Part shown: positions 1-7,793 of the stretch, piece after piece | Layout: every line of letters begins with the position of its first letter | Numbering within the stretch: the first letter of the stretch is position 1 | Assembly: GCA_003150485.1 (NCBI GenBank) | Contig: QALX01000001.1 | Span: forward strand, 1-64,000 | DNA from: Clostridiales bacterium | Lineage (GTDB): Bacteria; Bacillota; Clostridia; Oscillospirales; Oscillospiraceae | Direction of reading: 5' to 3' | Length of the DNA stretch: 64,000 bases | The notes under the pieces: generated by a model | What the model was told of the DNA's origin: nothing | The model's database searches: none | Seen by the model: only the letters and a program-made list of their open reading frames with translations | Program-made: the position numbers and the translations under genes

Positions 1-36
1 AAAAAACCGGTCAAAACATCACGTTTCAACCGGTTT
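1..36 (-). terminator. Terminator of tRNA-Gln
   Basis: On the minus strand AACCGGT (from about 35) and ACCGGTT (to about 5) form a stem followed by a T-run at 1-6. It lies just downstream of the tRNA-Gln 3' end. Confidence 0.7.
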
Positions 37-41
37 CCTAT

Positions 42-115
42 TGGCAGCGGAAGAAGGATTCGAACCCTCACATACAGAGTCAGAGTCTGCTGTGCTACCC
101 TTACACAATTCCGCT
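42..115 (-). tRNA. tRNA-Gln (anticodon CTG)
   Basis: Read on the minus strand, the acceptor halves AGCGGAA and TTCCGCT pair and are followed by discriminator G and an encoded CCA. The T-loop has TTCGAAT between 5-bp stems. The anticodon stem GCAGA/TCTGT encloses the loop CTCTGAC, so the anticodon is CTG, which reads CAG (Gln). The D-stem is short, as is usual for tRNA-Gln. It has its own promoter and terminator. Confidence 0.93.
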
Positions 116-147
116 AACTACTTGGTGCTCCGCAGAACACTTTTACT

Positions 148-175
148 ATTATATCCACTTTCTCTAATTTGTCAA
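148..175 (-). promoter_or_regulatory. Promoter of tRNA-Gln
   Basis: Minus-strand TTGACA (170-175) and TATAAT (148-153) are separated by 16 bp. Both hexamers match the SigA consensus exactly, and they lie about 30 bp upstream of the tRNA 5' end. Confidence 0.85.
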
Positions 176-243
176 GCCATTTTTTCAATCTTTTTCGATC
201 TCAATCCGATCCGTCTTTTTCCAGTATACTTTAGAAAAAAGTG

Positions 244-272
244 TTGACAAAGTCTCATTTAAATCATATAAT
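244..272 (+). promoter_or_regulatory. Promoter of tRNA-Leu
   Basis: TTGACA (244-249) and TATAAT (267-272) with a 17-bp spacer form a perfect SigA promoter, 27 bp upstream of tRNA-Leu. Confidence 0.9.
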
Positions 273-299
273 AATATACGCTTATTTGTTGAGCAATTT

Positions 300-385
300 G
301 CGGATGTGCTGGAACAGGTAGACAGGCACGTTTGAGGGGCGTGTGTCATGCTGACGTGTGAGTTCAAGTCTCATCATCCGCACCA
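300..385 (+). tRNA. tRNA-Leu (anticodon GAG)
   Basis: This is an 86-nt class II tRNA with a long variable arm. The acceptor halves GCGGATG and CATCCGC pair, then discriminator A and an encoded CCA follow. The anticodon stem CACGT/GCGTG encloses TTGAGGG, giving anticodon GAG (codons CTC/CTT). The T-loop is TTCAAGT. It is transcribed as a single gene from a consensus promoter and ends at the hairpin at 391-430. Confidence 0.93.
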
Positions 386-390
386 AACAA

Positions 391-430
391 AAATCCGAAC
401 CATTCCCATCAAGGAAGGTTCGGATTTTTT
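391..430. terminator. Bidirectional terminator, tRNA-Leu / aldehyde dehydrogenase
   Basis: AAATCCGAACC (391-401) pairs with GGTTCGGATTT (417-427) and is followed by T's on the plus strand. The A's before the stem supply a U-tract on the minus strand, so it can also end the convergent dehydrogenase transcript. Confidence 0.85.
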
Positions 431-437
431 CTTTGGG

Positions 438-1799
438 TCAGCGCAGGATCTTGCGCAAGAGCATGTACTTTCGCTGAGTAAATGGCATATAGCGCAAAGG
501 CACATCTATTTTCCCACTCTGGTGGAATATACTCCGCCGGTGGGTAAAGGTATCAAAGCTGGCCTTGCCGTGATAGCTGCCCATGCCGGAGGCCCCCACA
601 CCGCCGAAAGGCATTCTGGGGTTAATCAGGTGTAGAATGGTGTCATTGATACATCCGCCGCCAAAAGAACAGGTATTCAGGACCGTCCGTATTGCTCTCT
701 TGTCCTGAGAAAACAAGTACAGGGCCAGCGGCTTGTCCTGGCTGTTGATATACGTGATGCACTCGTCCAGATCACGGTATGAGAACAAGGGCAGAATGGG
801 GCCAAAGATTTCTTCCTGCATAATAGGTGCGTCAAAGGATACTCCGTCAATCACCGTGGGCTGAATGAAGCGCCGGGCATCGTCACAGCCGCCGCCGATC
901 AGGATCTGTCCCTGTTCCATCAGCCCTTTCAGGCGCTCATAGTGCCGCTGAGAGATAATCGTCACCATCTGGCTGGTATCCCCTGCCGGAAAGAACTCCG
1001 CCAGAGCAGCCCGATAATGCGTCAAAAAGGCATCCTTTACACTTTCCTGCACGAACAGGTAATCCGGCTCCACACAGGTCTGCCCAGCGTTGAGGGTTTT
1101 GCCGAAGGCGACCCGCCGGGCTGCCAGGCGGAGGTTGGCACTCTCGTCCACAATCACCGGGCTCTTTCCACCCAGCTCCAAGGTCACCGGAATCAGCTGC
1201 CGGGCTGCCACTTCCGCCACTGTCCGGCCTGCCGCCACGCTGCCGGTAAAAAAGAGGTAGTCTACCTTTTCCCGCAGAAGCGCCTGCTCCTGTTCCCGAC
1301 CGCCCTCCACCACCGCCACATGCTCCGGCGGAAAGGTGCTCTCCAGCAGCTCCGCAACAGCTCTGCTAGAAGCAGGTGCATCAGCAGAGGGCTTCAGTAT
1401 CACCGTATTTCCTCCGGCGATGGCACCGATCAGCGGCATCAGGCTGAGGTGAACGGGGTAATTCCAGGGCGCCATAATCAACACAACACCATAGGGCTCC
1501 GGCGACTGAAAACAGCCTCCCGGCAGCTGCCCCGCCGTCACGCGGACCCGGCGCTCCTTCATCCAACGGCGCAGATGCCTCTGCTGGAATCGAATCTCGT
1601 CCAACACAATTCCAATCTCACACAGATAGCTCTCGCAGACCGATTTGTTCAGATCTGCCGCCAGCGCCTGATTCAGCAGCAGTTCCTGCTCCAGCACCGC
1701 CCGCTTCAGCTTTGCCAGGGCCTCCATGCGAAAGCGGTAACTGCGGGTGGCCCCGGACTGGTAAAAGGTGCGCTGGTCTTTGATGACATCAGAAATCAT
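438..1799 (-). CDS. NAD(P)-dependent aldehyde dehydrogenase (ALDH3-like)
   Basis: The product oxidises an aldehyde to the acid with NAD(P)+; the natural substrate cannot be told from sequence. It has 453 residues, the size of the short class 3 aldehyde dehydrogenases. Visible motifs are the early cofactor segment PWNYPVHL (about 111-118), TLELGGKSP with the general-base Glu near 208, and GQTC with the catalytic Cys near 242. I chose the ATG at 1799 because AGGAG lies 7 bp upstream; a longer reading from 1820 would put that ribosome binding site inside the gene. It stands alone, ends convergently with tRNA-Leu, and is separated from rpmF upstream by a terminator. The family call is firm; the biological role is open. 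Confidence 0.9.
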   Translation of the reverse strand: MISDVIKDQRTFYQSGATRSYRFRMEALAKLKRAVLEQELLLNQALAADLNKSVCESYLCEIGIVLDEIRFQQRHLRRWMKERRVRVTAGQLPGGCFQSPEPYGVVLIMAPWNYPVHLSLMPLIGAIAGGNTVILKPSADAPASSRAVAELLESTFPPEHVAVVEGGREQEQALLREKVDYLFFTGSVAAGRTVAEVAARQLIPVTLELGGKSPVIVDESANLRLAARRVAFGKTLNAGQTCVEPDYLFVQESVKDAFLTHYRAALAEFFPAGDTSQMVTIISQRHYERLKGLMEQGQILIGGGCDDARRFIQPTVIDGVSFDAPIMQEEIFGPILPLFSYRDLDECITYINSQDKPLALYLFSQDKRAIRTVLNTCSFGGGCINDTILHLINPRMPFGGVGASGMGSYHGKASFDTFTHRRSIFHQSGKIDVPLRYMPFTQRKYMLLRKILR

Positions 1800-1830
1800 A
1801 CTTTTTCTCCTCATTGCCACGCAGGCGGGT

Positions 1831-1867
1831 AAAAAGGAAAGAGCCCGCTTTTCAGCAGACTCTTTCC
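1831..1867 (-). terminator. Terminator of yceD-rpmF
   Basis: GGAAAGAG (1836-1843) pairs with CTCTTTCC (1860-1867). On the minus strand the stem is followed by a short T-run (1831-1835). It separates rpmF from the dehydrogenase. Confidence 0.65.
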
Positions 1868-1894
1868 TACATGCAACCGAATGGAAGGTGAAAT

Positions 1895-2086
1895 TTACTC
1901 GACCTCAGCATCGGCCTGAACATTTGCGTAAGAACGGCCATCGTACATACCACATGCGGGGCAGATACGGTGAGGCATACGGTATGCGCCACAGGAGCAC
2001 TTGATCAGGTTGGGAGCCGTCAGCTTCCAGTTTGCACGCCGCTTATTCCGTCTTGCTTTCGATACTTTACCCTTAGGGACTGCCAT
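1895..2086 (-). CDS. rpmF: 50S ribosomal protein L32
   Basis: L32 is a small zinc-ribbon protein of the large ribosomal subunit. The 63 residues start with the typical MAVPKGKVSKARRNKRRA segment and contain two Cys pairs (CSCG near residue 31 and CPAC near 43) that would bind Zn, so this is the Cys-containing rather than the Cys-free paralogue. A strong AAGGAGG lies before the ATG. It follows yceD on the same strand with a 34-bp gap, the usual bacterial yceD-rpmF order. The acidic tail after residue 55 is a little longer than in many homologues. Confidence 0.97.
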   Translation of the reverse strand: MAVPKGKVSKARRNKRRANWKLTAPNLIKCSCGAYRMPHRICPACGMYDGRSYANVQADAEVE

Positions 2087-2120
2087 AAAGACACCTCCTT
2101 ATCTCACCTTTTCAGGCAAT

Positions 2121-2630
2121 TCACTCGTGATCGTCTGTCTGTTCCAACAGCTGCGCCAGCACCGCAAAGCGGGGATCTGCCGCCGGCTTGCACTGGCAGG
2201 GGCCCTCGTTGAGGTCCGCGCCGCAAAGGGGACAGCGCCCTTTGCAGTCTTCGCTGCAGAGATGTTTGGTATCCATTGCGAGGATGAACTCATCGGTCAT
2301 CACCTCATCCAGATCCAGTTCCATACCGGAGAGCAGGATGATCTCATCCTCCTCTTCATTTTCCAGCTCCGTGGCCAGCAGACGCCGGACGGGCACAGTC
2401 ATCACCCGTTCAAAGGGCTTGCCGCAGCTGTCACAGTTCAGATGCAGGTTGCTGGACAGGGTTGCCTCCAACTCCAGCATTTCCGCGCGGTTGCGGGCAA
2501 CGCCGGTCACCGTTACCGGTTCACAGATGGGCCGGGCCCCGTAGAAGTCCAGGCCGGACAGATCCATCTGGCAGGAAAACGGCAGCTCTGCGCCGGGTAC
2601 GTGGATGATTTTTTTCAGGTCTAAACGCAT
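2121..2630 (-). CDS. YceD/DUF177 family protein
   Basis: This is a DUF177 (YceD) protein of 169 residues. The family is linked to 23S rRNA accumulation and is normally encoded just before rpmF, as here. Four Cys in two pairs near the middle and end (CDSC; CSEDCKGRCPLC) suggest a metal site, as in many Firmicute members. The start at 2630 is preferred over one eight codons upstream because GAGGTG lies 5 bp before it and the protein then begins MRLDLKKI, like other members. Its biochemical function is not established in Gram-positive bacteria. Confidence 0.85.
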   Translation of the reverse strand: MRLDLKKIIHVPGAELPFSCQMDLSGLDFYGARPICEPVTVTGVARNRAEMLELEATLSSNLHLNCDSCGKPFERVMTVPVRRLLATELENEEEDEIILLSGMELDLDEVMTDEFILAMDTKHLCSEDCKGRCPLCGADLNEGPCQCKPAADPRFAVLAQLLEQTDDHE

Positions 2631-2704
2631 AGTACACCTCGCATAACGACACAAATTGTATTTTACCCCAATATGTTGTGGGTGTCAATGATTTTTTAAT
2701 AGGA

Positions 2705-2733
2705 TTGTCTTATTTCCGTTTTATTGCTATAAT
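2705..2733 (+). promoter_or_regulatory. Promoter of the pseudouridine synthase operon
   Basis: TTGTCT (2705-2710), a 17-bp spacer and TATAAT (2728-2733) lie 43 bp upstream of the rluA-type start codon. Confidence 0.75.
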
Positions 2734-2775
2734 AATGATGTTAGTGTTGAGACACAAGCTGGGAGAGGTCACATT

Positions 2776-3771
2776 ATGAAGGAATTCACCATCGGTAAAA
2801 ATGACGCAGGGCAGCGGCTGGACCGCTGGCTGGGTAAAACAGTCCCCCTCCTCCCCGCCGGCCTGGCCCAGAAATACATCCGCATCAAGCGGGTGAAGCT
2901 CAATGGAAAGGGCGCTAAGCGGGACACGCGCCTGCAAGCCGGGGATCTGCTGCAGCTGTACATCAACGATGAATTCTTTGACACGCCCGCGCCGGAGAAC
3001 GCATTTCTGAAGCTGTTCAAGCCCAAGCTGGACATTCTCTACGAGGATGAACACATTCTCCTGGTGAACAAAGCCCCCGGCATGGTGGTCCACGGCGATG
3101 AAACCGAACGGGTGAACACCCTCATCAATCATATCCAGGCCTATCTCTATCAGAAACGGGAGTGGAATCCCTTCCACGAATACACCTTCGCCCCTGCCCT
3201 CTGCAACCGGATTGACCGGAACACCGGCGGCATCGTGATCGCCGCCAAAACCGCTGAGGCCCTCCGGGTGATGAATCAGAAGATCCGGGACCGAGAGCTG
3301 GTCAAACGCTATCTCTGCATCGCCACCGGCCAGATGAATCCCCGGGACGGACAGCTGAAGGGCTATCTCTGGAAGGACGAGGCCAAAAAGCAGGTCTATG
3401 TGAAGTCCCGTCCGATGCCCGGCGCCCGGACTGCGGTAACCAAATACCGGACCCTGGCCACAGGCCACGGCCTGTCCCTGCTAGAGTGCGACCTGGTCAC
3501 CGGGCGCACCCATCAGATTCGGGCCCAGCTGGCCGCCGCTGGTCACCCCCTGCTGGGGGACGGCAAGTACGGCAGTGAAAAGCAGAACCGCCAATACGGC
3601 AGAACCCACCAGGCCCTCTGGTCCTGGTCCCTGGAGTTCCGTTTTACCACCCCCGCCGGCGACCTAGAGTACCTCAACGGCCGCCGCTGGCAGGTGGCAC
3701 GGGTGGACTTTGTGGAACAATATTTCCCGGACTACCCGCTTCAGACAGCGGGACCACACGAACATCAGTAG
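2776..3771 (+). CDS. RluA-family pseudouridine synthase
   Basis: The product isomerises a uridine in 23S rRNA or tRNA to pseudouridine. The first ~75 residues resemble an S4 RNA-binding domain, and the rest is the RluA catalytic domain. The catalytic-Asp motif appears as CNRIDRNTGG (near 142-151), a mild variant of the usual HRLDxxTSG, with the Asp kept. The conserved GRTHQIRAQL and GHPLLGDGKYG segments are present near 235-265. The length, 331 residues, is normal. The start has GGGAGAGG upstream. The lipoprotein gene follows after 14 bp. The exact RNA target (RluC/RluD/RluB-type position) cannot be assigned. Confidence 0.9.
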   Translation: MKEFTIGKNDAGQRLDRWLGKTVPLLPAGLAQKYIRIKRVKLNGKGAKRDTRLQAGDLLQLYINDEFFDTPAPENAFLKLFKPKLDILYEDEHILLVNKAPGMVVHGDETERVNTLINHIQAYLYQKREWNPFHEYTFAPALCNRIDRNTGGIVIAAKTAEALRVMNQKIRDRELVKRYLCIATGQMNPRDGQLKGYLWKDEAKKQVYVKSRPMPGARTAVTKYRTLATGHGLSLLECDLVTGRTHQIRAQLAAAGHPLLGDGKYGSEKQNRQYGRTHQALWSWSLEFRFTTPAGDLEYLNGRRWQVARVDFVEQYFPDYPLQTAGPHEHQ

Positions 3772-3785
3772 GGAGGATTTCTTAC

Positions 3786-4961
3786 ATGCGCAAAAAACCA
3801 CTGGCATTTCTACTCACTCTGGCGATCACCTTAGCGCTGGCCCTATCTCTCACCAGCTGCGGCAAGGACACCGCCCTGACCGTCTACGCTGAAGGAGATT
3901 TTATCAAACAGGATCTGATCGACGCTTTTACCGAGGACACGGGCATCGAGGTCCACTATCTGACAGGTACCCGCACACCGGCGGAAACCCTGGCCAAAAG
4001 CGGCACTTCCAGCGATTCCTCCGCGATTATGGCCGCCGAGGAAAATCCCGTCAACATCCTCTCCGATCTGCGGGAGTGGAAAAAGGAAAATCAGTCCGCT
4101 CTGGCAGAGAGCTCGGAATCGGAGGGCGTTCCCTGCGAATATGACGTGATTCTCGCCGATCAGGCCACCGTTTCCCAGCTCCACGACGAAGGGTGTCTGC
4201 AAACGCTGGACACCACTGCCATTGCCAACGCAGAACAGATCAACGATGCCTATCTGGCGCTCAACGGCGACGGCGGCCTGTACAGCATCCCCGTCCTCTG
4301 GGGTACCGCCGGAATTGTCTGGAACACGGAACTGGTCTCCGAGCAGGTCAGCAGCTGGAAATCTCTCTGGGACAAGGACTACAGCAAAAAAATCCTCATG
4401 CCTGCCACGGCCCGCGACTGCGCCGCTGTGGCCCTGACAGTCCGGGGCCGGGATGTGAACACCACCAAGAAAAAGACCATACAGGCCGCCTATAAGAGCC
4501 TGCGAAAGCAGGTGCCCCTGGTAGCCGGTTACTCTGACGGTGCGGCCTACACCATGATGACCAACAACGCTGCCGCCCTGGCCGCCGCGTACTCCGGCGC
4601 CGCCATCGACATGATGAGCGGCAACCCCAATCTGGCCTTTGTCCTGCCTGACGAAGGCAGCTGGCGTATCTGCTACTCCTACTGTATTTCCGCCGGCAGC
4701 GAGTGGACTGAGGAGGCGGAAAAGTTCGTCAACTACATGTGCTCTGCCAGCAATCTGGCAAAAAACGCGGTCTACTGCAAATACTCCACCACTTCGGACC
4801 AGGCTCTGGAGAAGATGGACAAAGCCTGGCACAACAATCCCCTGGCCTATCCTGACAAGAGCATTTTAAAAAAGGCCCCCCTGCTCACCCAACTGGATGG
4901 AGAGGCGGAAGCGCTCCACACCCAGCTGTTCCAGCAACTGCACGAAACAGCCCAGCCCTAA
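3786..4961 (+). CDS. PotD-like extracellular solute-binding lipoprotein
   Basis: The 391-residue protein has a lipoprotein signal peptide ending at LTSC (Cys about 25). The mature part begins LTVYAEGDFIKQDLIDAF, which resembles the start of the mature domain of family 1 binding proteins of the polyamine/iron type (PotD, FbpA). GTAGIVWNTELV near 175 is another typical block. It would bind a small ligand outside the membrane. No permease or ATPase gene is adjacent, so it either works with a distant transporter or acts as an orphan sensor or binder. It follows the pseudouridine synthase closely, with GGGAGG upstream, and is followed by a thioesterase. The ligand is unknown. Confidence 0.8.
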   Translation: MRKKPLAFLLTLAITLALALSLTSCGKDTALTVYAEGDFIKQDLIDAFTEDTGIEVHYLTGTRTPAETLAKSGTSSDSSAIMAAEENPVNILSDLREWKKENQSALAESSESEGVPCEYDVILADQATVSQLHDEGCLQTLDTTAIANAEQINDAYLALNGDGGLYSIPVLWGTAGIVWNTELVSEQVSSWKSLWDKDYSKKILMPATARDCAAVALTVRGRDVNTTKKKTIQAAYKSLRKQVPLVAGYSDGAAYTMMTNNAAALAAAYSGAAIDMMSGNPNLAFVLPDEGSWRICYSYCISAGSEWTEEAEKFVNYMCSASNLAKNAVYCKYSTTSDQALEKMDKAWHNNPLAYPDKSILKKAPLLTQLDGEAEALHTQLFQQLHETAQP

Positions 4962-4990
4962 CAGAAACTCCCACGGAAAGGAACCCTGCT

Positions 4991-5383
4991 ATGAGCATTG
5001 AAATTGGACAGAAAGGCTATGCTGAGGCCATAGTCACCGAAGATCTGACGGCACGCCACGCCGGTTCCGGAGAATTGGACGTCTTTGCCACCCCCCACAT
5101 GGTCGCTCTCATGGAGCGGGCCGCCTGGACCTCGATCCAGCCCTTTCTGGCTGTGGGACAGGGCAGCGTCGGTATTGCCATCTCCGTCACCCACGATGCC
5201 GCCACTCCTGTGGGGAGGAAGGTATGGGCCGAAAGCGTTGTTACTGCGGTAGAACAGAAGAAGATTTCCTTCTCCATCACCGCTTATGACGCATGCGGTG
5301 TAATTGGTACCGGAGTTCATCAACGCTTTATCGTTGACAACGAAAAATTCTTTAACCGCTGCCAAAAGAAACACGGGGCATAA
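4991..5383 (+). CDS. FlK-like (fluoroacetyl-CoA thioesterase-type) hotdog thioesterase
   Basis: This is a single hotdog-fold protein of 130 residues. The catalytic triad known from fluoroacetyl-CoA thioesterase FlK appears to be conserved: Thr in FATPHM (about 34), Glu in ALMERAA (about 42) and His in VTHDAATPVG (about 68). Family members hydrolyse small acyl-CoA esters; fluoroacetyl-CoA is only the best-known substrate, so the real substrate here is open. AAAGGAA precedes the ATG. It is the last gene of the 2.7-5.4 kb operon and ends at a strong bidirectional terminator. Confidence 0.85.
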   Translation: MSIEIGQKGYAEAIVTEDLTARHAGSGELDVFATPHMVALMERAAWTSIQPFLAVGQGSVGIAISVTHDAATPVGRKVWAESVVTAVEQKKISFSITAYDACGVIGTGVHQRFIVDNEKFFNRCQKKHGA

Positions 5384-5390
5384 GCTAGTT

Positions 5391-5428
5391 AAAATCCGGT
5401 CCAGAGAGATTCTCTGGACCGGATTTTT
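5391..5428. terminator. Bidirectional terminator
   Basis: AAAATCCGGTCCAGAGA pairs almost perfectly with TCTCTGGACCGGATTTTT, with A's before and T's after. It serves the thioesterase operon (plus) and the glycosyltransferase (minus). Confidence 0.9.
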
Positions 5429-5453
5429 CATTTTCCAGCCTCCGTTGCCGGAC

Positions 5454-6476
5454 TCAGTTGAATTTATAGATCTTCTGAGCGATGTGGTACAGCCCCTTGC
5501 TGACCTTTCGCCCGCCGCGCCCCGGCAGGGTTCCCGCCACGGACAGGGAACGGTAGTGGAGCTTGCGGTACATCTCCGGGTCCCGCTCCTTCAGATCCTT
5601 CCACAGCTGATCCTTTTTCTCCAGATTCTCCGGCGTATCCGAGATAATCAGAAAGATGGAGCTGATCATCATCATCATAGCCAGGTAACGGAGCATATAG
5701 TTGCCCAGTTTGGGTTCAAAGCTGCGGATCACCTCATAGCAGTAGAAATCCAGCATCAGACGGGTCACCCGCAGCTGCTGGTCCACCCGCTTGACCATCA
5801 CTTTTTCATTGACGCTCTGGTCCTCCCGGCCGATAAAGTACCGGTACAGATCCTCATTCATATAGTACATCGACTTCACATAGGGCAGCGGCTGGTATAC
5901 AAAGATATTGTCCACGTAGAAGGTATGCTTGGGCAGCTCTACGCCGCAGTCCCGGAGCATCTCAGTCCGGTAGATCACCGAGTGCATCAGGAGGTACTCA
6001 GAGGGCTTCCAGTGCCCCACGTCCTTCCAGGTAAACCGCTCGTTTTCCGGAAACACGTCCTTGTAATTGACCGGCCGGCTGGTGCCGTCCTCTACGTGCT
6101 CATACACATAGTTGCAGATCATCAGATCCAACGGCTCCGGCCCCCGGGCCAGCTGCTCCAGTTTATCCATCACCCGCCGCAGCGCATCCACATCCAGCCA
6201 GTCATCAGAATCCACTACCTTATAGTACATACCGGAGGCGTTGCGGATACCCTGGTTCACGCCCTCACCGTGGCCGCCGTTAGGCTGATGGATCACCCGC
6301 ACAATCTCCGGGTATTGCTCCGCATAGCGGTCCGCAATCGCACCGGTTTCATCCACCGAGCCGTCGTCTACCAGGATAATTTCAACCCGCTCGCCGCCCT
6401 GGAGCAGGGTGTCCACACAGTGCTCCATATATGCCGCCGAGTTGTAACAGGGAACGGCAAATGTAATCAGTTTCAT
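5454..6476 (-). CDS. Family 2 glycosyltransferase
   Basis: A GT-A fold glycosyltransferase of 340 residues transferring a sugar from a nucleotide-sugar donor. The N-terminal half holds the GT2 signatures: AVPCYNSAAYM (7-17), ILVDDGSVDET (~34-44), NGGHGEGVNQGI (~66-77) and DSDDW (the metal-binding DxD, ~90). The C-terminal half is helical without clear membrane spans, so the protein is probably cytoplasmic or peripheral. The ATG at 6476 lies 10 bp after AGGAG; the GTG at 6485 is too close to that site. It sits alone between two terminators. The acceptor is unknown; cell-surface polysaccharide or teichoic-acid decoration is only a guess. Confidence 0.87.
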   Translation of the reverse strand: MKLITFAVPCYNSAAYMEHCVDTLLQGGERVEIILVDDGSVDETGAIADRYAEQYPEIVRVIHQPNGGHGEGVNQGIRNASGMYYKVVDSDDWLDVDALRRVMDKLEQLARGPEPLDLMICNYVYEHVEDGTSRPVNYKDVFPENERFTWKDVGHWKPSEYLLMHSVIYRTEMLRDCGVELPKHTFYVDNIFVYQPLPYVKSMYYMNEDLYRYFIGREDQSVNEKVMVKRVDQQLRVTRLMLDFYCYEVIRSFEPKLGNYMLRYLAMMMMISSIFLIISDTPENLEKKDQLWKDLKERDPEMYRKLHYRSLSVAGTLPGRGGRKVSKGLYHIAQKIYKFN

Positions 6477-6626
6477 CTCGTCCACACTCCTAACGCTGAC
6501 TACAGAATACCCTCAGGTTTGCCTTATTCTAACACAGACTACCATGAAATAAAACCGTTTTTAAAAACCATTCACCAAATTTTAACCAAACCTTTAAATA
6601 AAGTATTTTTCAGAACTGCTTTTTGC

Positions 6627-6656
6627 AAAAGGAGAGCAGGCTCTCGCCTGCTCTCC
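6627..6656 (-). terminator. Terminator of the amino-acid-binding lipoprotein
   Basis: GGAGAGCAGGC (6631-6641) and GCCTGCTCTCC (6646-6656) form an 11-bp stem with a 4-nt loop, followed on the minus strand by TTTTGC. Confidence 0.85.
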
Positions 6657-6672
6657 TATCGTTGCTTCAAAC

Positions 6673-7488
6673 TTACTCGGCAGTGATATACTTGTCCAGA
6701 ATCCCCTTGAGGGTGCCGTCCTTCTCCAACTCAGCCAGCGCTTCGTTGACTGCCTTGGTCAGGCCGGTGTTTTCCTTGGCGATGCAGGCTGCATAGTCCT
6801 CGGTCACATACTTGGTGTCCAGAATCTTCAGGCCCTCGTTGGCATCCACATAGGACTTTGCCGGTTCGTTGTCAATGATGACAGCGTCAACCTTGCCCTG
6901 GACCAGAGCCATAACGGCGTCGTTGCCCTTGTTGTATTCCACAACGTGATCCTGGCCATAGTCGTCCTTGGCGTAGATGTCGCCGGTGGTGGACAGCTGA
7001 ACGCCGATCTGCTTATCCTTCAGATCATCCAGAGTGGCGATGTCGGAGTCTTCCTTGACGATGACCACCTGAACGCCCTGTGCGTAGGACTCGGAGAAGT
7101 CGATGTTCTTCAGCCGCTCTTCGGTGACGGTCATGCCTGCGAAACCGATGTCAGCCTTGCCGGTCTGAACCGCAGTGATGATGGAGTCAAACTCCATATC
7201 CTCGATCTTCAGCTCCAGGCCCAGCTTTTCGGCCACGGCGCCTGCGATCTCAGCGTCGATACCGACAATCTTTTCCCCCTCATAGTACTCATAGGGAGGG
7301 AAGTAAGCGTTGGTAGCCATGGTCAGCACGCCGTCCTTTGCCAGGGTGTAAGCGCCATTGGCGTCCTCAGCGGAGGTCGCCGCAGAACCATTTGCGCTTG
7401 CAGAAGATGCTGCATCGTTGCCGCCGCAGGCGGTCAGGGTAGCCAGGCACATGGCGGTGGCCGCGATCAGTGCAAGTACTTTTTTCAT
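6673..7488 (-). CDS. Amino-acid ABC transporter substrate-binding lipoprotein (family 3)
   Basis: A 271-residue lipoprotein with leader MKKVLALIAATAMCLATLTAC (Cys 21), a Ser/Ala/Asn-rich linker, then a family 3 binding domain. Typical blocks are PPYEYYEGEKIVGIDAEIA (~64-82), DIGFAGMTVTEERLKNIDFS (~115-133) and the closing KDGTLKGILDKY. It would capture a polar amino acid at the cell surface. No permease or ATPase gene is nearby. It is preceded by a 42-residue open frame that copies its leader almost exactly, and both probably share the promoter at 7728-7756. It ends at its own terminator. Confidence 0.9.
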   Translation of the reverse strand: MKKVLALIAATAMCLATLTACGGNDAASSASANGSAATSAEDANGAYTLAKDGVLTMATNAYFPPYEYYEGEKIVGIDAEIAGAVAEKLGLELKIEDMEFDSIITAVQTGKADIGFAGMTVTEERLKNIDFSESYAQGVQVVIVKEDSDIATLDDLKDKQIGVQLSTTGDIYAKDDYGQDHVVEYNKGNDAVMALVQGKVDAVIIDNEPAKSYVDANEGLKILDTKYVTEDYAACIAKENTGLTKAVNEALAELEKDGTLKGILDKYITAE

Positions 7489-7521
7489 TTTTTCATCTGC
7501 TCCTTTTTGTTCCGCAATCCC

Positions 7522-7650
7522 TTAGGACTGGCTGGTGGTCACAGAGGTGGATGCCGCACCGTTGGTGGAGCTGGCGCCGTTGCCGCCGCAGGCGGTCAGA
7601 GTGGCCAGACACATTGCTGTGGCTACGATCAGTGCAAATACTTTTTTCAT
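7522..7650 (-). CDS. 42-residue lipoprotein-leader peptide, truncated copy of the downstream leader
   Basis: From ATG 7650 to TAA 7522 the frame encodes a complete lipoprotein signal peptide with lipobox LTAC (Cys 21). It differs from the leader of the 6673-7488 binding protein at only a few positions (F5 for L5, V9 for A9), continues for 21 Gly/Ser/Thr/Asn-rich residues and stops. AGGAGA lies 6 bp upstream. It therefore looks like the 5' end of a duplicated binding-protein gene whose body was lost. It may still make a short lipopeptide, or its translation may affect the downstream gene 33 bp away. Remnant versus functional small lipoprotein cannot be decided here. Confidence 0.6.
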   Translation of the reverse strand: MKKVFALIVATAMCLATLTACGGNGASSTNGAASTSVTTSQS

Positions 7651-7727
7651 TTTTTCGTCTCCTTTTGAATGATGATTCAAATAGTTTTCATTCTGAAAAT
7701 AATAAAAACTGATTCGGATTACACATT

Positions 7728-7756
7728 AGAATACCAGCTTTCACCTGCAAAATCAA
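7728..7756 (-). promoter_or_regulatory. Promoter of the small lipoprotein / amino-acid-binding protein
   Basis: Minus-strand TTGATT (7751-7756), 17-bp spacer, TATTCT (7728-7733), about 80 bp upstream of the 42-residue frame. Confidence 0.5.
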
Positions 7757-7793
7757 GAGCTTTTTCTCCGCCAGTCGTTTTCCCGGCCCATCT

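Noticed and set aside
7508..7660. Insertion-sequence scar near the duplicated leader
   Set aside because: No inverted terminal repeats, target duplication or transposase fragment was found. A simple duplication with deletion explains it.
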